Notes under the pieces: generated by a model
What the model saw: the letters and a program-made list of their open reading frames with translations, nothing else
Told to the model about the DNA's origin: nothing
Databases searched by the model: none
Made by a program: the position numbers and the translations under genes
In this document: piece by piece, positions 47,154-57,233 of the stretch
Numbering within the stretch: the stretch's first letter is position 1
Layout: each line of letters opens with the position of its first letter
Assembly (NCBI GenBank): GCA_027919835.1
Contig: JANVFP010000036.1
Location: 1-64,000 of the forward strand
Length of the DNA: 64,000 bases
Direction: 5' to 3'
Origin: Lentinula raphanica
Lineage: Eukaryota; Basidiomycota; Agaricomycetes; Agaricales; Omphalotaceae

Positions 47154-47807
47154 ATGGTTCATTTCAAGTCCAAGCTCTTCCTTGTTCTTCTCGCTGCGAA
47201 TATGGCTTCTGTACTTGCGGCCCCTGCCCCTGCCAGCTCTGATGGAGGCTTCGAAATCAAAAGTGAGTTTTCAGTTCTGACCATTGTCCTCGCGCTTCAG
47301 GGTCTTCTTTGAATCTTCTCGCTGACAATGTGGCTTCTGTGTTTTCCGTCTCCGTTGGCACACCAGGCCCTCAGGGTGCTGAAATCCTCAAGTCTCGTCC
47401 TCCCGACTTCGACATCACAAGTGAGTCTTCATTTCTGATCCTCGTCCTCATGCTGAGTCTTGGCTGACCACTCCTGATGCTCTTACAATTTCACTTTCAA
47501 ACATCAGAATACCGAGTCGGCAATCCCACTACAGGTATGTCGACAATACATGTGTGAAACCGTGGAAAAGCTGATTGGTTTCCTTTCAAACATATAGGCA
47601 AGTCAACGAAAGCCGCGGAAGGTCAGTGACTTTTCTTCCCTGATTATTTCCGAAGTCCTCCTCAGTTGTCATGTTCGAACTAACTCGGTTTTCATCACTA
47701 TCATAGTCGAAGATAACGCACCCATCATACCCGTTCGCAATCCCAACTCCTCGCAGGGGAAGATGATGACCTTCGGCTTCGACAAACCTGAAGAAAAGAG
47801 AGGATGA
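47154..47807 (+). CDS. SSP-7: small secreted protein, family member 7, lacking the core domain
   Basis: Five phase-1 exons (47154-47262, 47367-47420, 47508-47534, 47597-47620, 47707-47807) give 104 aa. Signal peptide LFLVLLAANMASVLAAP. Exon 2 (GPQGAEILKSRPPDFDIT) ends like exon 1 of SSP-8. The large core exon of SSP-6 and SSP-8 is replaced by a 24-nt exon, yet the frame is kept. The last exon (VEDNAPIIPVRNPNS ... KMMTFGF) resembles the SSP-6 tail, with an extra DKPEEKRG end. Either a shortened secreted peptide or a gene on its way out. Confidence 0.65.
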
Positions 47808-47847
47808 AGGGGGGTCAGGAAACTCCTTGCCTGTCCAGCTCGTTTGT

Positions 47848-47921
47848 AATGTGTTGTGTTCCTTGGCGTGTGCGGTGGTGTAGCTAGTATGTAGGGACCC
47901 TGGAATCTGGAATATCCGTCT
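47848..47921 (+). promoter_or_regulatory. Shared downstream element of SSP-7
   Basis: TTGGCGTGTGCGGTGGTG, then TAGCTAGTATGTAGGGACC and CTGGAAT. One change in the GGGCCC core. Confidence 0.6.
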
Positions 47922-48451
47922 TCATATTTTCTTTCTGGTCGAAAAGTGACGACCACCGATTGTGTTAAACTGTTCTCAGATCGTGGAATGAACAAACCGC
48001 GAGATGGTGAGAGGTTGAGAAGAGACAGCAGAGCATCTGGAATTCTAGAACGAGAACAAGAAGGAACAGAGGGTATTGTAGTAGTATGCGTTGCATACCA
48101 CCTTGATCCTTAACAGTTTGGAATAGCCACAAGAATCGGGATGTAAGTTGTGACTCACAGATCGGATGTGCCAGAAATGAACTTCGCATGATCAAAGATT
48201 CAGTGTTTGGATTTCGAGAGAGGTAAGGTACAAGGACGTTCACTTCCCGAATACCCAAAGCACGGCGCATAAACATACTGTTTTTCTCTTCTTTATCAAA
48301 AAAGTGTCCCGCGATCTCACCAAACGGGAAGCGGATTTGAGTGCCTCGAACGAACTTCAATGTTGTCTCGTATAATGAATACAACAAGAGCGCTCGTTTG
48401 GATTGAGTAAGATGAAGCATGATGTACATTGTACCAGAACTTCTTAAGTGC

Positions 48452-48456
48452 GTTGC
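48452..48456. repeat. Target-site duplication GTTGC, left
   Basis: Same five bases at 61744-61748. The duplicated segment after SSP-8 shows the uninterrupted site GTGTTGCGTGTC near 63903. Confidence 0.85.
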
Positions 48457-49232
48457 TGTAAGGAGTTGGTTAACAACGCCAATCACGGACCCAAAGCTGG
48501 TTCACCAGGAAGTAGATTATCCTGGGGTTATCACCAATAACGGCTTCTAGAAAAACACACAGACCTTTGCTGGAATATTACTTCAGCAAAGTATAAAAGG
48601 ATGTGGCTACTTTGTCTGGAATATTACGTCAGACAGGTAATCACAGTTGTTGCAAGGCTGGGATGGACTTCAGGCAATGAACAAAGAGCAATCACAAAGC
48701 TGGGTTGGACGTCAGTCGATGGATTGAGTATAAAGGCTTGCTGGGATGGACTTCAGACAAGAAAAACACAAAGTGCAGTCAAAAGATGTAGAATCAACAG
48801 TGGGTAGGTGGGGGTACAAGAATAACTAGTCTGGGATACAAAAAAGTTTCTGGGGTGTCTTATATACCAATCTATAATGCCTCATGTATGCCTCATGTAC
48901 TCCTTGTGTCATGCCTCATGTCCTGGATCTGCCTCATGTATGCCTTGTGTCATGCATCATGTCCTGGATCTGCCTCATGTCCTGCCTCCTGGAAAGCCTC
49001 ATGTTGTAGGTTGCCTCATGGACTGCCTCATGGGCTACCTCATGGGCTACCTCATGGACTGCCTCATGGACTGCCTCATGGGTTGCCTCATGTTGCATCT
49101 CCATGTTGGATAAGTTGTATACTTGTTATTGCATCCATAATTGGAAGTATTCCGGAATCCTGGCCACTGGAGGAATAAGGGTTGGAACAATAGTTTGGTG
49201 TAGTCAGGTCTGCAAGTTTCTGATTCCTGACA
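48457..49232 (-). repeat. 3' LTR of element 2
   Basis: 776 bp with TG...CA ends, reading in minus orientation. Contains a GCCTCATG-based array of about 12-bp units (about 48880-49095). It also has a plus-strand TATA box (GTATAAAAGG at 48591) and a minus-strand one (GGTATATAAG at 48859-48868). Confidence 0.95.
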
Positions 49233-49250
49233 GTATTCCCTCCTTCACCA
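49233..49250 (-). promoter_or_regulatory. Polypurine tract of element 2
   Basis: On the minus strand GGTGAAGGAGGGAATAC abuts the 3' LTR, the usual place of the plus-strand primer. Confidence 0.65.
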
Positions 49251-51183
49251 GGACCGAGCCCTCGAGGTCTGAGCAGATGGTGTAGTAGTGATGAAGCCAT
49301 GAAATTTACAGTGAGTTGAATAGGAGTAATTGGGTTTGAATACACTTCCAAAGATAATGGGAATGGGTTTGGTTATACCAGGGAAGGTATAGGACAGGGG
49401 TTAATGTATAGTTAACAGTGGTTGACAAAGAGTTGAATGAGTTTTGGAAACAATCAGGAGAAATAGGGGTCGGAATGCCAGTTTCGGCAACATCCTTGGA
49501 ACCTGCCGAAGTGCCGACATGCCAGTTGCCGAATTTCGCGTCACGTGCATCGGTTTAACATGTGCCGATTCCGGATTCCCTTCCAGGGTTCTCTTATTCT
49601 TCGTCGTCCTCCATACTCTACTTACTCCACCATTACCGTCGCCAGGCATCGAGAAAGGCATGCAAGGGGATTTTGGAGATTAGGAAGTTGATCGCGTTGG
49701 ATTATGGATGCAAGAGGATACCGGTGAGTGCTTGGCTTACTCATTCGTTTTCCAGCCTAACGATATAAGGACAGGGATTTCCACCAATTTCCTCCACACT
49801 CTATTACTCCTCACAGGCGCGGGCTTGGTTGGGACCCTGTGTAGTTGTGAACCGAGCACTCGGCTAATTGCGCATTGGACGAAGATGAAGATCACATCGC
49901 GGAACCGTCGTCTCGCAGCAATGAACGCCACACGAATATGGAATCGGACGGTGGAAAGGACGATGAAGACAACTCAAGCAGGAGAACAAGATTATTGAGA
50001 ACGAGGGATACCTGAACCTTCGGGACAACGAGGTGAGTGCTCATGGATTATCTTTTTCTGCCGATCTAACGATATGCGAATAGGAACCTAGTGGGACTCT
50101 CATTTTCTTTACAACCTCCATTCTCATCCTGGACACTCGGCTTTCCTCCTCCAACCCGGTCTTTTCAAATCCTTGTCAGACCCTGCTCGTTTGTGGACGA
50201 AGTCCTCGGCTATCTACGCGGGTATTGAAGATAAGGAAACGAATTAGCGGCAATGACACCTGGACAGAGAATCGGCGAAGGGTACAATTTGGATGACGAG
50301 AACGACTCGACAGCGTGGACGAAGACTACTCGAGGGTGTGGACAAGGATACGAATCTCCGGAGCGACTGAAGAGGAATTGGTTCATCGAGGAATTGCAGG
50401 TGGGACGAATGTATTGACCGAGGTGAGTGTTCATTGGCTAGCAATTCACCAGTCTAATGATACGCGGATAGAAGTTTCATTCATTCATCCTCTCCCATTC
50501 CCATCGTGCTCAACCCTTTCGAGGACCCTGCTCATTGGTACACTGAACTTTCGGCTAAGGCACGGCAAATGAATATACGGAGGAACTCGCGGAACCATCG
50601 TCAAACAACGCCACGCAGATATGGACTCGAACGGCGACAGGGATGAGAACGACTCGACGACGCAGACGAGGACGAATCGACGACGCAGACGAGGACGACT
50701 CGACGGTGTGGATGAGGACGACTCGACGAATGTGGGCAAGGATATCCAGGATGACAATACACGAATTCCGGAGTTATCAACTCCATCTGGCAACTGTATT
50801 TGGGACGGCGGTGCCAGTGGACTAACCCGCGTACCAGTGACCCTAAGATTATCCTTAGATTAGGAGATGGTACGTGGTTCTGATTCTGATTGAATACTGT
50901 TTTGCTGAATCCCTTTCACCACGTTCTGCCAGAGACAATTGGTCTCACCTGCCCCATCTCCCTATCATTCCACACGTGTCAAGGGCCGCCGTGCACGCTG
51001 AACGTGAAGAACACCATAGAGCACTAGGAGGGTTCCCGCTGAATGGTATAACAGCTATTCTATAGGACTATAGGTGCGCCTCGTGTTGTTGTATATCTTC
51101 GGGGTTCCTTACTGGTTTTGTTAAGCCTAAAAAGGGTCACTATTCTGACGAGTGCCTTCTTCGATTCCTCTTTATCCACCGTC
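49251..51183. other. Non-coding interior of element 2 with diverged tandem repeats
   Basis: Three related units lie between about 49690 and 50850. Each holds a GTGAGTG...AACGATA/TAATGATA...AG block (from 49720, 50031 and 50423) followed by an ACCCTG...CTCGGCTA or TTCGGCTA block. The last ends in a GACGAGGACGACTCGACG minisatellite (about 50640-50735). No convincing coding frame. Confidence 0.55.
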
Positions 51184-53078
51184 ATGTCTTTGCCGCAACC
51201 TGTCTCTAGTCCTTTTGGGTCGTCCTTGCAGGGTCTACCTATTTCTCAGTCGACCTCTACACTCTCGTCGGCTGCTGTCGATATCGCTATGTCAGCGTCA
51301 TCAGAAACAAATGTAGCAGTTTCCGCAAATACGTCGGCGTCTCCAGTTTTATCAACCACCATCAATGTCGCTACAAAGACGTTGTCTGGGACGGAGGTAA
51401 CTGATCCTATGAATGCGTCGTTGGAAACCTCGCTTCCATCGCCGGTTATCAACGTTGATGCGAATGTCTCATCTGGAACCAACGTCACCGTGGACTCGAT
51501 CCGTTCCTCCTTTCTCCAGTTCATGGCAGCCAACCACCTATTGGACTCGGCGAATATTGCGGCTGGTTTTTCAGACAGTTTCGTGGATGGTCTGGTGTAC
51601 TGTTTACTTGGGCATGGAATCGGTATACGGCAGTTAACCGGGTAAGTCCCCTGTGCTTCCTCACTACGCATTCACTGCTGACTCTTCATTTACTAGGACA
51701 CATGATCTTGAGCGGACCATCATTATGCAGCAACTGGACGAGGCTCAAGTCGCTCAAGCAGCCGCTGAAACGTAGGTTGTGTTTCTGTAATTTTTCCGGC
51801 ACCGCTGACCCATGTATATTTCTAGGGCTCGGGACAGTATGCAATCTTTCGTGGATGCTGCTGCAGCCCATCAAGATCAGTGCGAGCAAGAGCTTCAGGA
51901 ACTCCGCCTAAAGTATCATCAGTTGGAGGAACAGCTCGATGATGCAAACATGCAGTTGGCAGCTGCTCGCGGTGAGGTAGACTTTACGACTGCCCAGAAC
52001 ACTCTGATGGAGGATGAGAATACCAGGCTCGAGAATGACAATGATCGACTGGTTGAAGACCGTAAGGTTTTAACTTCGCAGAATGAGGTGCTTTTCAAGT
52101 AAGTGATTGCAGTTTTGTTTGAGGCTGTGGTTGAACTTGTCCTTTAACAGGAGTCTCCTTTCCCATCAGGAGACACTGGATTATCTCCTGAAGAAGGACA
52201 GCCCTGCTGAAGTTCTTCATGAGCTTGGTCAATCCAAGGAGGAGCTGGAACGAGTGCAACGGGACTTGGAACTTTCCCGTTCCTCTGTTCAGACCCTCCA
52301 GGAGACCATCTCCTTGCACCTGGATACTATCTCTGTTAAGGATGAGCAGATCTATGTTCTGAACACCCTTATCAACACTTTGGAGAATCGAGTTTCCACG
52401 GTGCAGGCTTCTAGCCTTGTTGTCTCTCAGCAACACACCGACTTGGTTCTTGCCCACAATGCCACCAATACCACTCTCAATGGTGCCGTTTCCTTTATTC
52501 GGAAACTATCCCATGCATTACTGCTTCAGCGTTCACTTGATTTGCAGCCATTCCTGGTCGCCATTCGTCGTGACCTTGCGACTCTTTCCAAACACTGCAG
52601 GGATGCTGATTGGACCCAGACCATGGGTATGTTTCATCACATTGTCCAGTCCCTCCAAACCATTAGAGATATCACTACCTCGGCTGCCTATGCTCGTGCA
52701 CGCCAGACCGAGTTGATAGACCTCGACGGTATGGTGGAGAGTGCCCAGCACATCATTGCAGAGGCTCATGGTGATGCTTCTATTCCTGCTATGGATTTAT
52801 CTGTTCACCGTTTGGATCCGGAACTTCCCATTGCCCTTCGAAACACTCCAGACTCGAGCTGGGCAGCTCCTGATTCAGTTTCCTTTCCCCATGCCTCTTC
52901 CGATGCTAGTACTAGTATCTTTGGTGATGACTACTCCATGGCTACTCCTGAAACTGAAGAAGCTTCCCATCGTTCCTCTCCCCAATATCAGCCCTACTCT
53001 CCAGAGGTTGATATAGATGATTATGATGGTGATGAAGACTTCCGAGGTGACCTTGCATATCCCCATCTTGAAGACTAA
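51184..53078 (+). CDS. Coiled-coil protein gene carried antisense inside element 2
   Basis: Four exons (51184-51641, 51697-51771, 51826-52098, 52151-53078), all introns phase 2 and about 53-55 nt, join to 577 aa. Residues 1-110 are Ser/Thr/Val-rich; a SIRSSFLQFMAANHLLDSANI stretch follows. Residues about 160-350 are a long coiled coil (EELERVQRDLELSRSSVQTL and similar). A helical region around FLVAIRRDLATLSKHCRD comes next, and the C-terminus is acidic (VDIDDYDGDEDF). The gene runs opposite to gag-pol between integrase and the 3' LTR. Intact splice sites and an open frame suggest it is expressed. I recognise no family. It could be a captured host gene or a dedicated accessory gene. Confidence 0.78.
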
Positions 53079-53238
53079 GCTATCTTTTCTTTCTATAACC
53101 CAATTACATACTTGTTATGACTTGTGCATGATTTACGATACTTGTGATGATCAATTTTTTGTTACGATTTCTTTTTGTGTTGATTTTGGAAATAAGATAG
53201 GTGTTGTTACATGAATACAATGATTTGTTGCCATGGAA

Positions 53239-54474
53239 TTATTGGGTTTCCCGTTCCCATTCTCCTTGTCGGAGTGGAGCTTTTCGGGGATGAGACCTGT
53301 AGAATTCCTCGATAGCTTCTTTTGCTCGAGGAAGATGTGCCAAGGGTTCCCATGTATCATCTTCAGGCCCATATCCTTCCCATCTAACCAAGTACCTTAG
53401 CTTTCCAGCTACTCGTTTACAATCTAAGATTTCCTGTACTTCAAACTCTGGTTCGCCCTCAATCTCGATTGGAGGTTGTGGAGCAGGTTTTCGCTGAGGG
53501 TAGAATTCGGGTGGATGTGGACTAAGGAGATCAACGTGGAAGACATTATGAATCCTTCCCATGGTTACAGGAAGCTCCAGTCGATATGCATGACTAGAGA
53601 TCTTCTCCTTGATTTTAAATGGTCCCAATTTACGGTAATCCAATTTCTTTGATGGCCGTTTTGTTTGTATATTTTTGGTGTTTAACCAAACTTTAGTTCC
53701 TTTCACCCAATCTGTACTTTCTTTTCTCCGATGTTTATTGGTCTGCTGTTCATATGACTGATTGGTGCGTGCAATCTCTTCTTTGAGATATGCATGTACT
53801 TCCTTCAACTCCTTAGCTTTCAAATGAGCAGAGTGACTAGGAACATTTTTAAGATTGAGTGTGATGCGTGGGTGATACCCTTTGTTTGCAAAGAATGGTG
53901 ACATCCCTGTTGCATCACTTGGTGTATTGTTGTACACAAACTCTGCCAATGGCAACCATTCAGCCCAGTCATCCTGATCATAATTTACAAAGATGCGAAG
54001 GTACTGTTCCAATGTCTGGTTTGTACGCTCTGTTTGTCCATCTGTCTGAGGATGATATGCTGTAGAGAAATTCTGCTTGATTGACAGAATTTCACATAGT
54101 GATTTCCAGAATGCAGAAATAAATAGACTTCCCCGATCAGATACTATATCTGCAGGTAATCCATGTTTGGAAAAGATGTCTCGAATGAATAATCGTGCAA
54201 GATCGGTGGCTTTGTCAGTGGTGTGACATGGAACAAAGACTGCCTGCTTGGTGAGTCTGTCAACTACCACCATGATAGCATCATATCCATCTGACAGAGG
54301 TAATTCCACAATATGGTCCACTGAGATTGAACTCCATGGTCTGTCACCAATTGGTAGAGGTTTGAGCAATCCCAACTTCTTCTGTCGAGCTGCTTTTCCT
54401 CTTTGACAATCATGACAGGAGCGTACATATCGTTTAACATCACGATGAATTCCTTTCCAATAGTAATTCTGCAT
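53239..54474 (-). CDS. Element 2 integrase with chromodomain
   Basis: Open frame of 411 aa starting inside the integrase zinc-binding region (CHDCQRGKAA). The catalytic core shows DHIVELP, SDRGSLFISAFW and AYHPQTDGQTERTNQTLEQYLR. The GPF/Y-type stretch is KLGPFKIKEKI. The C-terminus is a chromodomain (EVQEILDCKRVAGKLRYLV, RWEGYGPEDDTWEP), which places the element among chromoviruses and would guide insertion to marked chromatin. It is in the same frame as the ORF upstream, separated from it only by a TGA at 54511-54513. Confidence 0.92.
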   Translation of the reverse strand: MQNYYWKGIHRDVKRYVRSCHDCQRGKAARQKKLGLLKPLPIGDRPWSSISVDHIVELPLSDGYDAIMVVVDRLTKQAVFVPCHTTDKATDLARLFIRDIFSKHGLPADIVSDRGSLFISAFWKSLCEILSIKQNFSTAYHPQTDGQTERTNQTLEQYLRIFVNYDQDDWAEWLPLAEFVYNNTPSDATGMSPFFANKGYHPRITLNLKNVPSHSAHLKAKELKEVHAYLKEEIARTNQSYEQQTNKHRRKESTDWVKGTKVWLNTKNIQTKRPSKKLDYRKLGPFKIKEKISSHAYRLELPVTMGRIHNVFHVDLLSPHPPEFYPQRKPAPQPPIEIEGEPEFEVQEILDCKRVAGKLRYLVRWEGYGPEDDTWEPLAHLPRAKEAIEEFYRSHPRKAPLRQGEWERETQ

Positions 54475-54510
54475 TATGAGTTTCTGAGTTTTTCGTATTC
54501 CTGGGTGTCC

Positions 54511-57180
54511 TCATAACTTGTGATCATGATGAGTTTGTAGAATTCGTAATCGAAGTCCATTCTCATCTGGGACATATATCTTTCCATCTCGCAGCAGCAG
54601 TCCATCCTCTGATCTGTATGGTCCTGGATCATCTGACTCTGCTTTTTCCAGCATAGTCTTCCAGTAACTATCTTTGGGTGCTTTTCGGATTTTTGCAATG
54701 TCTGCTTCATCATTTAAAACCAGAGAGGCAAGTAGCTGTTCAGGTTTTAGGAAAACCTTGTGATTGGGATCATCTGCCTCTTTTATTCCCCCCTTTTTTT
54801 GGTAAACGTCCGCCCGTCGGGTGAGTGCATCTGGTTTCATTCCTAATCGACCTGGACGGTAGTTGATATGGAAGTTAAATCCAGAGAGGAATTCTGACCA
54901 TCTTGCCTGTCGGCGAGTAAGAGCCTTTGTAGTTGTGAACCACTGCAAGTTATTATGGTCTGTGAAAACCTCCACTTTATATTTGGAACCTTCCAGGTAT
55001 GCTCTCCACTGCTTAAAGGACTCCACAATGGCTAACATTTCCTTGTCATATATATCATAATTGAGTTCTGCAGCAAGAAGACTTCGAGCAAAGAATGCAA
55101 TGGGGTGGAATTCTCCCGTTTCCGGATCAAATTGTGAGATGATGGAAGCAATGGCAAAGTCCGAAGCATCAGATTCCAAGATGATAGGAAGATCTGGTTG
55201 AAAATGTTTCAGAATGGGAGCCTCAGTGAATGCTTTCTTCAACAATTCAAAGACTGATTGACACTGATCTGTCCAATTCCATGCAGAATTCTTTGATAAC
55301 AACTTGGTGAGGGGTTTCGTAATTCCTGAGAAGTTATCAATGAAACGCCGGTAAAAATTTGCAAATCCCAAAAATGACTGAAGCTCCTTGATTGTAGCTG
55401 GTGTAGGCCAGTTTTGGATGATTTCCACCTTTTTAGGATCCATTTTTATTCCTCTAGGAGAAATAATTACTCCCAGGTATTCCACTTCATCACTGTGAAA
55501 TTCACACTTCTCTGGCTTCACATGTAAATCATGTTTCTCCAACCGTTTCAGAACCTCCTGAACATGCTGTTCATGTTCTTCCTCATTTTTGGAATAGATC
55601 AGGATATCATCCAAGTATATGATAACATAGTTATCCGTGAGATCATGAAAAATGTCGTTCATAAAGAATTGGAAATATGAGGGTGCATTTGTCAATCCAA
55701 AAGGCATAACCAAGTATTCGTATGAACCATAACGTGTCCGGAATGCAGTTTTCCATTCATGTCCTTCAGCAACACGAATGTTATTGTAACCAGCACGTAG
55801 ATCCAACTTGGTAAAAATTTTTGCCTCTTTTAATTGGTCAATGAGATTTCCAATTAAGGGTAGTGGATATCGATTCTTTTTGGTGAGTTTATTGAGTGCA
55901 CGGTAATCAACACAAAGCCGAAGACTTCCATCCTTTTTCTTTGCAAACAGAACTGGTGCACCAATAGACGATGAGGATGCACGGATGAAACCTTTGTCAA
56001 GCATTTCATCAATGTACTCCTTTAATGCTTTTAGCTCCAGTTCTGACATATTGTACAGTTTGCCAAGGGGTGGTAATTTATTATCCTCTGTGTTGATTTC
56101 GATATCATAAGGACGATGTTGGGGCAATGTTTTGGCTTCACCGGCTGCAAATGTTTTTGCAAAAGAATGGTATTGTGCAGGAACAAATTTTTTGAGTGAA
56201 TCCTCATCAGAGGCTAAGGAGGCTCTTTCTTCCCACAAAACATATCTTTTCTCCTGATCTGCAGGCTTGGGTTTGGCTTCCTCAAATGCCTGTCGAGCTT
56301 CTTCCTCAAACTTCTTCTGCTCTTCCCATTCATGAATTTCTCCACTTGGCTTGTAATGCAATGTGAAGGTTTCACAGCCTTCCTGCACCAACTTATTAAA
56401 TGCCACTGCATTAACAAGTCCAATCTTTGCTCCACCAGTGGTTTCACTCCAACGTGTCTTTCGTTTTTTATGAATTTTTGTGGAATCAATAGGAGTTGAT
56501 TTAGCAGTGTCAGAGGCAGGCTCCAGTTCCTTTTCCAATGGTGTAGGGTTGGGAACTGTATTAGTAGAACTACATTGCTGTGTAGTTTCCAAATTATTTT
56601 GTCTGCCCTGCTTTTCTGCAAAATATTGATCGATTTCACTGATGTGCAGTAAAAGAGGATCGTCTGGGCCAAGAGAAAAGACATTGTCAATCTTTTCTTC
56701 TTCAACATCAATAATTTCTACTGCACGAGGCCTAATGGTTTTGGAATGTTGGGTTACTGCTGCTGAAAGTTGAACTCCATACTGGAAAGACACCTTCAAA
56801 TTTTTCCAATCAATGATAGGATTGAATTTCCGTAACCAAGGCATTCCCAGAACAATAGGTGCAGAGGGATGTAACTTGGTGATTAGAAATTCCACCAAAT
56901 GAGTAGTTCCATCCTCGAAGGTGACATTCTTGACCAATTTATGAGTGATGCTCCCAGCAGATGTGAGTTCACCATCAAACAATCGTAAGGGTATAGGTCG
57001 TGTAAGTTCTTGTTGTTCGTTTTCAAATTTTCTAGCCAGTTCTTCATCCACAAAATCCCGGGATGCTCCGGAATCAATCAATCCTTTTACAACCTCTTCT
57101 TCCATCTTCAAACCCAATATGAGTGCATCTCCAGATCGTGAATATATTAGGGGCGATTCATCCATTGTATTTGCACACAA
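54511..57180 (-). CDS. Element 2 pol: protease-reverse transcriptase-RNase H
   Basis: 889 aa from the first start-like codon; the frame is open further upstream across the gag stop. Protease DSGAS at about residues 36-40, then the linker. RT carries LCVDYRALNKLT and YLDD (about residue 523). RNase H begins ESDASDFAIASI; TDHNNLQWF and RRQARWSEFL follow. It ends at TGA 54511-54513 just before the GHPG of the integrase zinc region. The overlap with gag is in the -1 frame. Confidence 0.93.
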   Translation of the reverse strand: MCANTMDESPLIYSRSGDALILGLKMEEEVVKGLIDSGASRDFVDEELARKFENEQQELTRPIPLRLFDGELTSAGSITHKLVKNVTFEDGTTHLVEFLITKLHPSAPIVLGMPWLRKFNPIIDWKNLKVSFQYGVQLSAAVTQHSKTIRPRAVEIIDVEEEKIDNVFSLGPDDPLLLHISEIDQYFAEKQGRQNNLETTQQCSSTNTVPNPTPLEKELEPASDTAKSTPIDSTKIHKKRKTRWSETTGGAKIGLVNAVAFNKLVQEGCETFTLHYKPSGEIHEWEEQKKFEEEARQAFEEAKPKPADQEKRYVLWEERASLASDEDSLKKFVPAQYHSFAKTFAAGEAKTLPQHRPYDIEINTEDNKLPPLGKLYNMSELELKALKEYIDEMLDKGFIRASSSSIGAPVLFAKKKDGSLRLCVDYRALNKLTKKNRYPLPLIGNLIDQLKEAKIFTKLDLRAGYNNIRVAEGHEWKTAFRTRYGSYEYLVMPFGLTNAPSYFQFFMNDIFHDLTDNYVIIYLDDILIYSKNEEEHEQHVQEVLKRLEKHDLHVKPEKCEFHSDEVEYLGVIISPRGIKMDPKKVEIIQNWPTPATIKELQSFLGFANFYRRFIDNFSGITKPLTKLLSKNSAWNWTDQCQSVFELLKKAFTEAPILKHFQPDLPIILESDASDFAIASIISQFDPETGEFHPIAFFARSLLAAELNYDIYDKEMLAIVESFKQWRAYLEGSKYKVEVFTDHNNLQWFTTTKALTRRQARWSEFLSGFNFHINYRPGRLGMKPDALTRRADVYQKKGGIKEADDPNHKVFLKPEQLLASLVLNDEADIAKIRKAPKDSYWKTMLEKAESDDPGPYRSEDGLLLRDGKIYVPDENGLRLRILQTHHDHKL

Positions 57181-57233
57181 TTGGATATGATTATTCTGGA
57201 GACCCTGAACCGCCCTGAGTTGTTCAGAATCCT

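Noticed and set aside
47965..48486. 173-aa minus-strand frame, with partial relatives at 44464-44742 and 63372-63644
   Set aside because: Similarity follows the duplicated segment, frames are not preserved among copies, and it runs across the LTR border.
48880..49095. Regularly spaced repeats considered as a CRISPR array
   Set aside because: Eukaryotic LTR minisatellite with no unique spacers.
48601..49178. Open frames of 60-107 aa repeated identically at 61112-61689
   Set aside because: They are simply the two LTR copies read through, partly the GCCTCATG minisatellite; no coding features.
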